Shown one piece after another: positions 34,524-43,524 of a stretch of DNA of 64,000 nucleotides (its first letter is position 1; each line of letters begins with the position of its first letter). The stretch comes from CBDBBY01 sp965203795 (lineage in GTDB: Bacteria > Pseudomonadota > Alphaproteobacteria > Rhodobacterales > Rhodobacteraceae), in NCBI GenBank assembly GCA_965203795.1, contig OZ241915.1, positions 248,001-312,000 on the forward strand, given 5' to 3'. The translations under genes and the position numbers were made by a program. The notes beneath the pieces were generated by a model. That model did no database searches. It worked only from the letters and a program-made list of their open reading frames with translations, and was not told the DNA's origin.

Positions 34524-35659
34524 TCCAGCAATTCGTCGCGGTAGGCCGCGACCCTTCCGGGATCCACCGCCACGCCAAGGCCCGGCCCGTCCGGAACCCG
34601 TACTTCGCCGCCGCGGACGGGAAACGGCTCCGCCAGAATGTCTTCCTTGAGGTAGTAGGTGGCCATGTAGAACTCGCACCCCAGCCGGGCTTCCGGAAGC
34701 GCGCCCATCAAATGCGCTCCCGCCGCGTGCGCGAGTCCGGTCTCGAACATGCATCCGCCGTAGGATGCGATGCCCGCGGCGCGCGCGATGGCGGAAACGG
34801 CCATGGCCCTTCGGATTCCGCCGGATTTCATGATTTTGAGCGAGAAAACGTCCGAGATGCCAGTCCGAACGCCTTCGATCGCGTCGATTTCGTCGAACAC
34901 CGATTCGTCGGCCATCACCGGAGTGTCGAGCGTGCGCGTTATGGCGGCAAGCGCCGCCTTCTCGTGGCGCCTCACCGGCTGCTCGATGAAATCCAGCCCG
35001 AACCCTTCCAGATCGCGCAGCTTCCGAATCGCGTCGACCGCTGGCAGGCCCTGGTTGTAGTCGACCCGCAGGCCGATGCCGTCGCCGTAGAGCTCGCGCA
35101 GCTTCGCGAGCCGCATCAGGTCGAACCCGTGCTCGCCGAAGCCGGTCTTCAGCTTGAAGATTCGCACCCCGTCCGCATGGAGCTTCGCAATATCCCCGAG
35201 GTCCTCATCGAAGTCCGGGTTCGCTACGGAGAAGCTCAAGGCAATGCTGTCGCGGCATCTCCCGCCGAGAAGCTCCGAAGCGCTCCGGCCGGACGCCTTT
35301 CCCGCTGCGTCCAGCAAGGCCGTCTCCAGAGCGGCTTTCGCCTCCGGGCAACCCACGACAATCCTGTCGGCCTCTTCGAGCAGCGCTGTCGGCCGGAACG
35401 GGTCCGCGCCAACGATGATCGGGCGTAGGTGGACGTGAAGGGCGGCCGCATTGGCCTCGACCGTGCCCGTGAACACCGGCCAAGGCGACGCCTCGCCCCA
35501 GCCCGAGATGCCGGAAGCCGTCTCGATCTCGACCAAAACGCTGTTGATGCTGGAGACGTCGCCGCTTCCGTGCGAATGCACCGCCCGCACGGGAATCCGG
35601 ACTATGTGGACGCGGAGGCTTGCTATCCGGTGCCGGGAATTTTCCGCTGCAGGTTTCAT
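34520..35659 (-). CDS. Mandelate racemase/muconate lactonizing enzyme family protein
   Basis: Enolase-superfamily enzyme of 379 residues from the ATG at 35659. The longer frame to 35737 adds an unconserved extension. The barrel shows the base lysines in IFKLKTGFG, the three metal ligands as Asp (RVDYNQG), Glu (FIEQPV) and Asp (ADESVF), and the second base lysine in SLKIMKSGG. This is the MLE subgroup pattern, shared by muconate cycloisomerases, dipeptide epimerases and hydroxyproline dehydratases or epimerases. The C-terminal GGCMFETGLAHAAGAHL sets the subgroup but I cannot name the substrate. It is co-transcribed with the aspartate dehydrogenase-like gene and divergent from the MmgE/PrpD gene. 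Confidence 0.85.
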   Translation of the reverse strand: MKPAAENSRHRIASLRVHIVRIPVRAVHSHGSGDVSSINSVLVEIETASGISGWGEASPWPVFTGTVEANAAALHVHLRPIIVGADPFRPTALLEEADRIVVGCPEAKAALETALLDAAGKASGRSASELLGGRCRDSIALSFSVANPDFDEDLGDIAKLHADGVRIFKLKTGFGEHGFDLMRLAKLRELYGDGIGLRVDYNQGLPAVDAIRKLRDLEGFGLDFIEQPVRRHEKAALAAITRTLDTPVMADESVFDEIDAIEGVRTGISDVFSLKIMKSGGIRRAMAVSAIARAAGIASYGGCMFETGLAHAAGAHLMGALPEARLGCEFYMATYYLKEDILAEPFPVRGGEVRVPDGPGLGVAVDPGRVAAYRDELLE

Positions 35660-35806
35660 TCGGCTGCCGGCCTGTTCGAGAACCGCGATGCTCTTGCGGC
35701 TTCTGCCGGTGCTATGCTGATGTAGGCAGCCGGTCAATCGCCCGGCGCGAAGGTCCGGCTTGCGGACGCCGACGGCCTCCGGCCTGCCGAAGAGCGGAGT
35801 CCATCA

Positions 35807-37192
35807 ATGCCTGAAAGGTCCACTGTTACCCGACAGCTAGCCCGGTTCATTTCCGGATTCCGGTCGAAGGATCTGCCGCCGGAAGTCTGGAACTACGCGA
35901 GGATTCTCGCGTTCGACGGGTTCGGCACGTCATACGCGTCGCTCCATCCGAGCGTTACCTCGAGCGCGGGCGTTCGCGCCTTCGCGATAGCGCAGGGCGG
36001 CCCGCGCCAAGCTACGCTGTTCGGCCATCCGGACAAAATCTCGCCGGTCAACGCGGTTCTGGCCAACGGAACCCTCGGTTACGCGGCGGACTACGAGCCG
36101 CACCATCCCGAGGCGATTCTGCATCCGATTGCGATCGCGCTTCCGGTCGCATTGGCCGTATCGGAACTGAAGGGCCGGTCGGGCGGAGAGCTTCTGGCTG
36201 CGGCGGCGCTCTGCTGCGAGGTCGCCTACCGCGTGTCGATGGCGATGAATCCAAAGGAGCTATACGCCAGAGGCTTTCATCCGTCGGCGGTATGCGGAGT
36301 GTTCGGCGCGGCGGCCGCGGCGGCAAACCTGCTCCGGCTTGGCGAGGAGGCGACGGTCAGGGCGCTCGGGCTTGCCGCCCTGCAGGCGTCGGGGCTGATG
36401 GCGTGGCAGGACGATCCTCGGGAGGACGCGCGGCCGTTCCAGATGGGCATGGCCTCGCGCAACGGGCTTACTGCGGCGCTGCTCGCCGAATCGGGCTTCG
36501 GCGCGCCCGACCGGATCTTCGACGGCGGACACACTGTGCTCAGCGCGTTCAGCGGCGTCGCAAGCGCCGAACCGCTTCTGGATGGCTTGGGCACGAATTG
36601 GGAAGGCGTTGCGGGCTTGGCCGTCAAGCCGTACCCCTGCGTTTCCTTTCTGCATCCGGCGCTGGACGCCCTATCCGAGATTGTCGCGAGCAGCGGCCTT
36701 GAGTCACGGGAAATTGAAGAGCTTGAGCTCCGTTTCGCCCGCTCCGGCTGCCATTGCGTGGACGGCAATCCCTTGAAGGGCCATTGCGCGCAGTACGTGC
36801 TCCCGGTGTTCGCCGCCGCGGGCAGGCTCAGGTTCACCGACCTGTTCGAGGACAGGCGCGAATCCGACCCGGAAATCCGCAGACTCTCGGCGGCGGCGCG
36901 GGTCGTTCCCGACGACGGGGAGCTGGAAGAGCGCTTTCCCGACTTCTACATCGGCGAAATCACGCTCAAGCTCAAAGACGGCCGCTCGCTAAGCGGGCGC
37001 AGGGAAGTCGCGCGCGGCTATCCCGAGCGCCCGCTAAGCACGGCTGAAGTCGAAGCGAAGTTCGACGATGTTCTTTCCGGCGTAATCGGGGCTGAAGAGC
37101 GGAACGCCCTGTCGCGCGCCGCGTGGGAAATCGGTTCGGCTGAATCCGCGGACCCGCTGGCGGAGCTTCTTGCCCGGCCTCCGGCGGGTTGA
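35807..37192 (+). CDS. MmgE/PrpD family protein
   Basis: Protein of 461 residues of the 2-methylcitrate dehydratase/cis-aconitate decarboxylase superfamily. The N-terminal helical domain contains NGTLGYAADYEPHHPEAILH (the active-site Asp/His region) and GRSGGELLAAAALCCEVAYR. Further on are GFHPSAVCGVFGAAAAAANL and AVKPYPCVSFLHPALDAL, typical of the family. The propionate genes prpB and prpC are absent, so a role in propionate breakdown is unlikely. Together with the genes on both sides it points to catabolism of an organic acid or amino acid (inference). Confidence 0.88.
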   Translation: MPERSTVTRQLARFISGFRSKDLPPEVWNYARILAFDGFGTSYASLHPSVTSSAGVRAFAIAQGGPRQATLFGHPDKISPVNAVLANGTLGYAADYEPHHPEAILHPIAIALPVALAVSELKGRSGGELLAAAALCCEVAYRVSMAMNPKELYARGFHPSAVCGVFGAAAAAANLLRLGEEATVRALGLAALQASGLMAWQDDPREDARPFQMGMASRNGLTAALLAESGFGAPDRIFDGGHTVLSAFSGVASAEPLLDGLGTNWEGVAGLAVKPYPCVSFLHPALDALSEIVASSGLESREIEELELRFARSGCHCVDGNPLKGHCAQYVLPVFAAAGRLRFTDLFEDRRESDPEIRRLSAAARVVPDDGELEERFPDFYIGEITLKLKDGRSLSGRREVARGYPERPLSTAEVEAKFDDVLSGVIGAEERNALSRAAWEIGSAESADPLAELLARPPAG

Positions 37193-37246
37193 AATGGAAA
37201 AGGACAAGGGCTAGCGTTCAGCATCAATCTTTGGGGGGACACACCA

Positions 37247-38083
37247 ATGAAATTGCTCAAACTGATCAAAGCGGCGGCTGTGGCCGCGGCGGCGGCATTG
37301 ACGTTCGCAGGCGGCGCGGCCGCCCAGGACGGCGAATCGACTTGGGAGCGCATCAAGCGCACCGGGGAAGTGCGCTTCGCCGTGTTCAACTACGCTCCTT
37401 ACTTCGTGAAGGACAAGGACACAGGCATGTACGACGGGGCGCTGGTCCAAATGGCGCAGGACGTCGCGGACGAGCTGAAGGTCGACCTCGTGCAGGTCGA
37501 GGTCGGCGGCTGGAGCGAGCTCGTGCTCGCGATCTCCACCGGCGTTGTTGATTTCGCCGCCGGCATGCAGGCGACTCCGGTGCGGGCGACGTCGATCGAC
37601 TTCGCCGGACCGATCTACTGGATCGAGTGGGTCACGGTTAACCATCCGGACTTCGGAGGTTCCGACTGGTCCGACTACAACGATCCCGACGTGAAGGTCG
37701 CCGTCATGACCGGGTCTTCGGACCAGCTGCTTCTCGAAAAGTGGGCGCCCAAGGCCACGCAGGTCCAGTTCAAGGAGCTTTCGCAAATCATACTTGCGGT
37801 CGTTTCCGGCCGGGCGGACGCCTTCACCACGACCGTTCTTTCGAGCATGATCGCCAAGGAGAAGAATCCGGACCTCGGGTCGTTCAATACGCCCAAGCCT
37901 CGCGCGGCGCTTCCGGGATATTTCGGAATCCGCTCCGAGATGGATCCGCGTTTCAAGAACTTCCTGAACTGGTGGGCCGAGTGGAACAACAAGCTTGGCC
38001 ACAACGAGCGCCGGATGAAGGAAGCGATGCTGAAGTACAGCGAAATCACGGAGATCCCGGAGTCCGTGACGTTCACGGAGTGA
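37247..38083 (+). CDS. Amino-acid-type ABC substrate-binding protein (no permease nearby)
   Basis: Periplasmic binding protein of the SBP_bac_3 type, 278 residues. The signal peptide covers about residues 1-26 (AAAALTFAGGAAAQ). The ligand domain has RTGEVRFAVFNYAPYFVKD near residue 40, ALVQMAQDVADEL, and VEVGGWSELVLAISTGVVDF. A run of G residues ahead of the ATG gives a strong ribosome site. No permease or ATPase gene is adjacent, so it relies on a transporter elsewhere or acts as a sensor ligand-binder. A strong hairpin follows at 38114. Confidence 0.88.
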   Translation: MKLLKLIKAAAVAAAAALTFAGGAAAQDGESTWERIKRTGEVRFAVFNYAPYFVKDKDTGMYDGALVQMAQDVADELKVDLVQVEVGGWSELVLAISTGVVDFAAGMQATPVRATSIDFAGPIYWIEWVTVNHPDFGGSDWSDYNDPDVKVAVMTGSSDQLLLEKWAPKATQVQFKELSQIILAVVSGRADAFTTTVLSSMIAKEKNPDLGSFNTPKPRAALPGYFGIRSEMDPRFKNFLNWWAEWNNKLGHNERRMKEAMLKYSEITEIPESVTFTE

Positions 38084-38113
38084 GCCCCGTCACCTGAACG
38101 GGATATCATCAGA

Positions 38114-38142
38114 GCCGCCCGCGGAGGACTCCCGCGGGCGGC
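38114..38142 (+). terminator. Strong hairpin after the binding-protein gene
   Basis: Eleven-base arms GCCGCCCGCGG and CCGCGGGCGGC enclose AGGACTC, 30 bases after the stop. No T-run follows. It is either a terminator or a stabilising hairpin limiting read-through to the thiamine-diphosphate enzyme gene. Confidence 0.5.
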
Positions 38143-38230
38143 GCCCGGCCGGGACGCAGCCCAGGCCGGCGCGTAGCGGCTGAACGGCACCGGAACGCTC
38201 CGCGGCCGCAACCGGGAAGGCAGGCGTCCA

Positions 38231-39922
38231 GTGAAGAACGCATTGTCCGGCGCCGAAGCTCTCGTGCGCATGCTTGAGGCGTACAGGGTCAGGCACGTTT
38301 TCGGCCTCTGCGGCGACACGACGCTGCCCTTCTACGACGCGATCTACCGATTGGATCACAAGATCGAGCATGTGCTCGTGAGGGACGAGCGGACGGCGGC
38401 CTACATGGCCGACGGCTATTCCCGGGTCACCGGGCGAGTCGGGATATGCGAGGGTCCTTCGGGCGGCGGCGCGACCTACCTTCTGCCCGGCCTGATCGAA
38501 GCGAGCGAGTCGTCCTCCGCGGTCCTTGGAATCACGACCGACATCTCGGTCGCGTCCTACGGCAAGTTTCCTCTGACCGAGGTGGACCAGGACGCGCTGA
38601 TGAAGCCGCTGACCAAGTGGAACACCGTCGTCAAGAGGGCGGACCACATTCCCCGTATGGTGCGCGGGGCGTTCAGGGCGATGACCACGGGACGCCCCGG
38701 CGCGGCCCACCTCGGCATCCCGTACGACATCCAGTACGACAGCGTCGATCCGCAGGACATATGGGCCGACGCCGCCCATTGCGCTTATCCGGCATGGCGC
38801 GCGGCGCCCGAGCCGGGGGCGGCGGAGGCCGCGGTCGAAGCGGTGCTGTCGGCGAAGCGGCCGCTAGCGGTCTGCGGGGGCGGGGTCGTGATCGCGGGCG
38901 CCTCCGACGAGCTGGATCGGTTCGCGACCAGGCTGGACCTCCCTGTGGCCTCGTCCATATCGGGACAGGGCAGCCTCTCCGACGAGCATCCGAACTGCTT
39001 GGGCGTCGTCGGCTCGAACGGGGGAACCGACGAGACATGGGAGCTGATGGCGGCGGCCGATCTGATCGTGTTCATGGGATGCCGCGCCGGTTCGACCACG
39101 ACCTCGCGATGGGAGGCGCCGGGCACTGATACCCGCGTCGTCCACATCGACAGCGACCCTATGGCGATCGGGGCGAATTACCGCACCGAAGTAGGGATCG
39201 CGGCGGATCTGCGGCTGGCTCTCCGCGAAATGAATGCGGTGCTCGACCGGAACGGAGCCGACGACCAGGCATTCGGCGGGGCCGCGTCGGTGGCCGACGC
39301 GAAAGCGCGCAAATTCGACAGGTTCCAGACGCTTGCCCGGTCCGCCGAAACGCCGATTCGGCCCGAGCGGATCATCGCGTCGCTTCAGCGCAGCCTTCCG
39401 GACGACGCGGTGATCGTTTCCGATCCGGGAACCTCCTGCCCGTACGTTTCCGCGTATTACCGGTTCCAGCGGCCCGGCAGGCACTTCGTGACCAACCGCG
39501 CGCACGGCGCGCTCGGCTACTCGCTCGGCGCGGCAATGGGCGTCTGGTTCGGCCAGCCGGACAGGAAGGTCGTCGCCGTCATGGGCGACGGCTCTTTCGG
39601 CTTCACGAGCGGCGAGCTCGAAACCTTGGCGAGGCTGGGCGCGCCGCTGACTCTGGTGGTTTTCTCGAACAGCAGTTTCGGCTGGATCAGGGCGAGCCAG
39701 CATGACGAATGCGGCAAGCGCTACCACAACGTGGATTTCGACAGGACGGACCACGCTGCCGTGGCCGCGGACTACGGCCTCAAATCCTGGCGGGTCGAGG
39801 ACCCGGACGAGCTTGACGGCGCGATCAACGCGGCGGTCGAATGCGGAGCGCCAACGCTGGTGGATGTGATCTGCCAGCCGCTGGAGGAAGCGGCCGCTCC
39901 GGTCCGAAGATGGATGGGCTGA
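38231..39922 (+). CDS. Thiamine-diphosphate-dependent enzyme, acetolactate synthase-like
   Basis: ThDP enzyme of 563 residues with the three-domain order of the acetolactate synthase/benzoylformate decarboxylase family. The Pyr domain has the activating glutamate in VRDERTAAYMADGYSRVTG. A central domain follows, and the PP domain carries the cofactor-binding GDGSFGFTSGELETL and its closing asparagine in SNSSFG. The start is GTG at 38231. No regulatory subunit (ilvH) follows, so it is probably not the biosynthetic synthase but a catabolic lyase or decarboxylase. The gene closes the 33705-39922 group. A 7-base hairpin (40083-40102) lies beyond it in an otherwise empty gap. Confidence 0.85.
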   Translation: MKNALSGAEALVRMLEAYRVRHVFGLCGDTTLPFYDAIYRLDHKIEHVLVRDERTAAYMADGYSRVTGRVGICEGPSGGGATYLLPGLIEASESSSAVLGITTDISVASYGKFPLTEVDQDALMKPLTKWNTVVKRADHIPRMVRGAFRAMTTGRPGAAHLGIPYDIQYDSVDPQDIWADAAHCAYPAWRAAPEPGAAEAAVEAVLSAKRPLAVCGGGVVIAGASDELDRFATRLDLPVASSISGQGSLSDEHPNCLGVVGSNGGTDETWELMAAADLIVFMGCRAGSTTTSRWEAPGTDTRVVHIDSDPMAIGANYRTEVGIAADLRLALREMNAVLDRNGADDQAFGGAASVADAKARKFDRFQTLARSAETPIRPERIIASLQRSLPDDAVIVSDPGTSCPYVSAYYRFQRPGRHFVTNRAHGALGYSLGAAMGVWFGQPDRKVVAVMGDGSFGFTSGELETLARLGAPLTLVVFSNSSFGWIRASQHDECGKRYHNVDFDRTDHAAVAADYGLKSWRVEDPDELDGAINAAVECGAPTLVDVICQPLEEAAAPVRRWMG

Positions 39923-40135
39923 CACGGCTCGGCATGCCCATCGCGATCTGCGCCAATTTGCGCTTGACGCGCGGCCTCTCCGAACCATTATTGAACCTGT
40001 ATCGTATATTCGCCGAACGAGAGGCAAATTGAGACCACCGGTCCCAGCGAACGCGAAGCACCAAGGGCAGAAACCGTCCAAGGCGCGGGCGAACACCCGC
40101 GCGTGGCCGCCAATGGACACTCTGGCCGAAGTTCG

Positions 40136-40497
40136 ATGACGAAAACGATCCACGAGATACGCGATCCGATTCACAGCTTCATCCGACTCGACAGCGACGA
40201 GCGGTAGATTCGCCGGATCTTATTGCCGAAGCAATTCGCGACAAGTTCGGTCCTGATCAGATTTGGTTCGACAAATATGAGCAGGGCGGCGGGACTTTGA
40301 GCATTCCGGTTCAACTGCTCGACAATGGAATTGCGCATTCCAATTTGTTGTAACCGGTGCTCATGGATATCCCGAAACTTGCAATCGTCAGTGTTTATGA
40401 GGAGCGGGGGACTTCCGGCGCGGCAATTGAGTGGATTCGGATCAAAAATGGCAATCTGCTTGATTTGAAGAGCAGGAAAGGAGAGCATGATGAATGA
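40136..40497 (+). pseudogene. Remnant of an HD-superfamily phosphohydrolase (dNTPase-like)
   Basis: Two pieces of an HD phosphohydrolase remain. The N-terminal piece (40136-40207) reads MTKTIHEIRDPIHSFIRLDS and stops; IRDPIH(G/S)FI is the typical beginning of COG1078-type dNTP hydrolases. The C-terminal piece in another frame (40204-40497) reads from VDSPDLIAEAIRDKFG and ends EHDE, with an internal TAA at 40351. The whole central HD catalytic core is gone. The end overlaps the start of the YwgA-like gene, keeping the old gene pair visible. Base composition is clearly richer in A and T than the flanking genes, a sign of transfer. Confidence 0.7.
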
Positions 40498-41041
40498 ATA
40501 CCAGAGAATGGCTTTGCTGCTGAGGCTTATGGTGCTCCTTCGGGAAAAAGGCAGCTGGTGCGGGGCGACACATATCCAGAAATCGGCTTATTTCGCCCAA
40601 GACCTAACGAAAGTTCCATTCGGGTATGATTTCATCATATACAAATACGGGCCGTTTTCAAGTTCGCTAAGAGATGAGTTGTCGGGAATGTTGGCGCTGC
40701 TCGTGGCGGAGTTGGATGTGCATGATATGTTCGTCAGCCCAAAATATCGGATCGGAGGGCGAGGCCGGCAGGTGATGGAGGCATTTGGAGAATGCATTGA
40801 AGAATACGAGAATCAGTTGAAATTCGTGTCCGACAGGATTGGACGCATGAAAATCAAGGAATTGGAGCAGGTAGGAACGGCGTTGTTTGTAACGCGTGAA
40901 ATGGAAAACGAGGCATCAGCGGGTGCGAGATGCGAACGCTTGCTGCGTCGAAAACCGCACATTGCGGAGGTTGATGCCGGGAGGGCGATTGAAAGGATCG
41001 ATCAGTGGATCGAAGAGGCGCGCGAATTCGATCCGGTATGA
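40487..41041 (+). CDS. YwgA/Panacea-like protein of unknown function
   Basis: Soluble protein of 184 residues. The N-terminal half contains ATHIQKSAYFAQDL and FIIYKYGPFSSSLRDELSGM, a pattern shared by YwgA-type and DUF4065 (Panacea/SocA-like) proteins; no catalytic residues are obvious. In Bacillus, ywgA neighbours the HD phosphohydrolase gene ywfO, and the same pairing is seen here with a broken HD gene. AGGAAAGGAG precedes the ATG. Codon use and A+T content differ from the surrounding genes. A role as antitoxin or partner of the hydrolase is inference. The 232 bases after it hold no gene that I can see. Confidence 0.6.
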   Translation: MMNEYQRMALLLRLMVLLREKGSWCGATHIQKSAYFAQDLTKVPFGYDFIIYKYGPFSSSLRDELSGMLALLVAELDVHDMFVSPKYRIGGRGRQVMEAFGECIEEYENQLKFVSDRIGRMKIKELEQVGTALFVTREMENEASAGARCERLLRRKPHIAEVDAGRAIERIDQWIEEAREFDPV

Positions 41042-41273
41042 AGTGTCGAGTCGGCTAGTAGCCCAGGGTTTGTCCCGGAAATGCGATTGGATAATTTTTC
41101 GAGCTTGCCGAGGGTTGAATCGGCCGTTGCGACCGGCGTCGGAGTGCGATTGCGTGGCAGAAGCGCCGGTTTAGGACGGTAATCGACAATGCGATTGGGG
41201 ATGCGCATATCGGAAGCAAGGCTTCGAACCGGAAATCAGCCTGAAGCGATCATTGTGCCGCGGTGCCCCACGG

Positions 41274-41879
41274 TCAAAGCCAAGGCGTTTCGAGCTTCCT
41301 TTTTGATTCGAATTCGCCGATGAGCGGCGCCTTCTGGAGCGTCAGCCCGATGTCGTCCAATCCCTCCTGAAGGCATTTCTTCCGGAACGGGTCGATTTCG
41401 AAGCGGAAGGATTCGCCGTCCGGGGCGATCACCTGCTGGTTTTCAAGATCGACCACGATTTTGGCGTTCGCGCCGCTTCGCGCATGCTCCATCAGGGAAT
41501 CGACCTGCTCCTTGGCCAGAGTGACCGGCAGAATGCCGTTCTTGAAGCAGTTGTTGTAGAAGATGTCGCCGAAGCTGCTCGACACCACGCACCGGATGCC
41601 GAAATCCTTGAGGGCCCAAGGCGCATGCTCCCGGGAGGACCCGCAGCCGAAATTCTCGCCCGCGACGATGATTTCCGCGTTTCGCCATGCGGGCTTGTTC
41701 AGCACGAACTCCCCGACCTCGTTTCCGTCCATGTCGTAGCGCATCTCGTAGAACAGGCTGACCCCGAGCCCGGTCCGCTTGATTGTCTTCAGGAACTGCT
41801 TCGGGATGATCATGTCGGTGTCGATGTTGACCAGCGGCATGGGTGCGGCAACGCCCGCGAACTCCTTGAACCTCTCCAT
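41274..41879 (-). CDS. leuD: 3-isopropylmalate dehydratase small subunit
   Basis: Swivel-domain subunit (201 residues) of isopropylmalate isomerase in leucine synthesis. Family motifs are NIDTDMIIPKQFLKTI near residue 17 and GENFGCGSSREHAPWAL (substrate-binding loop), then SSFGDIFYNNCFKNGILP. It follows leuC by 12 bases, the normal pair. Isopropylmalate dehydrogenase (leuB), which often comes next in Alphaproteobacteria, is absent; the lower-GC islet occupies that place. Confidence 0.97.
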   Translation of the reverse strand: MERFKEFAGVAAPMPLVNIDTDMIIPKQFLKTIKRTGLGVSLFYEMRYDMDGNEVGEFVLNKPAWRNAEIIVAGENFGCGSSREHAPWALKDFGIRCVVSSSFGDIFYNNCFKNGILPVTLAKEQVDSLMEHARSGANAKIVVDLENQQVIAPDGESFRFEIDPFRKKCLQEGLDDIGLTLQKAPLIGEFESKRKLETPWL

Positions 41880-41891
41880 CTTTCGCGCTCC

Positions 41892-43298
41892 TCACATCAT
41901 CTGGCGCACATCGGTCAGCCGCCCGGTCACGGCCGCTGCGGCGGCCATTGCCGGGCTGAGCAGATGGGTGCGCCCGCCCCGGCCTTGCCGGCCCTCGAAA
42001 TTGCGGTTGGACGTCGATGCGCACCGCTCGCCGGGGGCGAGCTGGTCGGGATTCATGCCAAGGCACATCGAGCATCCGGCCATCCGCCACTCGAAGCCTG
42101 CGTCCGTCAGCTTCCGGGCGATTCCTTCCTCTTCCGCTTGGGCGCGGACCAGTCCCGAGCCGGGCACGATCATCGCCCGAAGCCCGTCCTTGACCTTGCG
42201 CCCCTCCATGACGGCCGCGACCTCGCGTAAATCCTCGATCCGCCCGTTCGTGCACGACCCGATGAACACGGTATCGACCGCGATGTCCGCAAGCCGGGTT
42301 CCCGGCTCTAGCCCCATGTATTCCAGGCTGCGCTTGGCGGCGGCCGACTTGGGTCCGTCGAATTCGTCGGGATGCGGGACTTCGGCGTCAATCGGGAGCA
42401 CGTCCTCCGGGCTAGTGCCCCAAGTCACGACCGGGGCGATCTTCTCCGCCTCCAGCACGACATGCTTGTCGAACCGCGCTTCGCCATCGGACTTCAGAGT
42501 TTTCCACCAGGAAAGCGCGGCTTCGTAGGCCGCGCCTTTCGGTGCGTGAGGCCTGCCCGCGACGTAGCGGAACGTCTTCTCGTCCGGAGCGATCAGCCCC
42601 GCTCGCGCCCCGCCCTCGATCGCCATGTTGCAGACCGTCATCCGCCCTTCCATGGTCAGGGCGGAAATCGCCTCCCCGCAATACTCGATGACATGGCCGT
42701 TGCCGCCGGCCGCGCCGGTCTCGCCGATGATTGAAAGCGTGATGTCCTTGGCTGTAACGCCGCGTCCGAGGCTCCCCCGGATCTCCACTTTCATGTTTTT
42801 GGATTTCTTCTGGATCAGGGTCTGCGTCGCGAGGACATGTTCGACCTCGCTGGTTCCGATGCCGTGCGCCAAGGCGCCGAACGCGCCGTGGGTCGCCGTG
42901 TGGCTGTCTCCGCAGACGATCGTCATGCCCGGCTGCGTCCATCCCTGTTCCGGCCCGATGATGTGCACGATTCCCTGCCTGACGTCGTTGACGCCGTAGT
43001 ACTCGATGCCGAAATCCTGCGCGTTCCGCTCCAAGGCCTCCACTTGGATGCGGCTCTCTTCATCGCTTATGCCGCCGGAGCGGCCGACATCGGTAGGAAT
43101 GTTGTGGTCCGGCACGGCAACCGTCTGTCCGGGCGCCCGGACGGTTCGGCCCGCCGCCCTCAGGCCTTCGAACGCCTGCGGGCTGGTCACCTCGTGCACG
43201 AGATGCCGGTCGATGTAGAGCAGGCACGTCCCGTCATCGGCCTCGTGGACCACATGGGCGTCCCAAATCTTGTCGTAAAGGGTTCTCTGGTCAGACAT
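41892..43298 (-). CDS. leuC: 3-isopropylmalate dehydratase large subunit
   Basis: Aconitase-type large subunit (468 residues from ATG 43298; a TTG two codons earlier is the alternative). The [4Fe-4S] ligands are in FIGSCTNGRIEDL and in the later GCSMCLGMNPDQ. VCGDSHTATHGAFGALAHGI and ERCASTSNRNFEGRQG are the family's active-site segments. It begins MSDQRTLYDKIWDAHVV. It forms the functional enzyme with LeuD, converting 2-isopropylmalate to 3-isopropylmalate. Confidence 0.97.
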   Translation of the reverse strand: MSDQRTLYDKIWDAHVVHEADDGTCLLYIDRHLVHEVTSPQAFEGLRAAGRTVRAPGQTVAVPDHNIPTDVGRSGGISDEESRIQVEALERNAQDFGIEYYGVNDVRQGIVHIIGPEQGWTQPGMTIVCGDSHTATHGAFGALAHGIGTSEVEHVLATQTLIQKKSKNMKVEIRGSLGRGVTAKDITLSIIGETGAAGGNGHVIEYCGEAISALTMEGRMTVCNMAIEGGARAGLIAPDEKTFRYVAGRPHAPKGAAYEAALSWWKTLKSDGEARFDKHVVLEAEKIAPVVTWGTSPEDVLPIDAEVPHPDEFDGPKSAAAKRSLEYMGLEPGTRLADIAVDTVFIGSCTNGRIEDLREVAAVMEGRKVKDGLRAMIVPGSGLVRAQAEEEGIARKLTDAGFEWRMAGCSMCLGMNPDQLAPGERCASTSNRNFEGRQGRGGRTHLLSPAMAAAAAVTGRLTDVRQMM

Positions 43299-43524
43299 CG
43301 CCAATCCCCGGTTTCCGTCGCCGGCCTCCGCACCCGATTACCATTTCCGCGCAAGTCCGTTCAAGGAAGGCTACCCGGCCTTGTGCGGCAATTGCGACGA
43401 AGTTTGAAGTTTCCGGATTCCTTGCTATACGCGCCGAAAAAGGCGCTGAGGCCGCGGCGGGCTTGCGCGCGAGCATCAGTCGCAGCCCTTCTTGCGCGCC
43501 AAACAACGAGGTGCAGGCAGCAGG

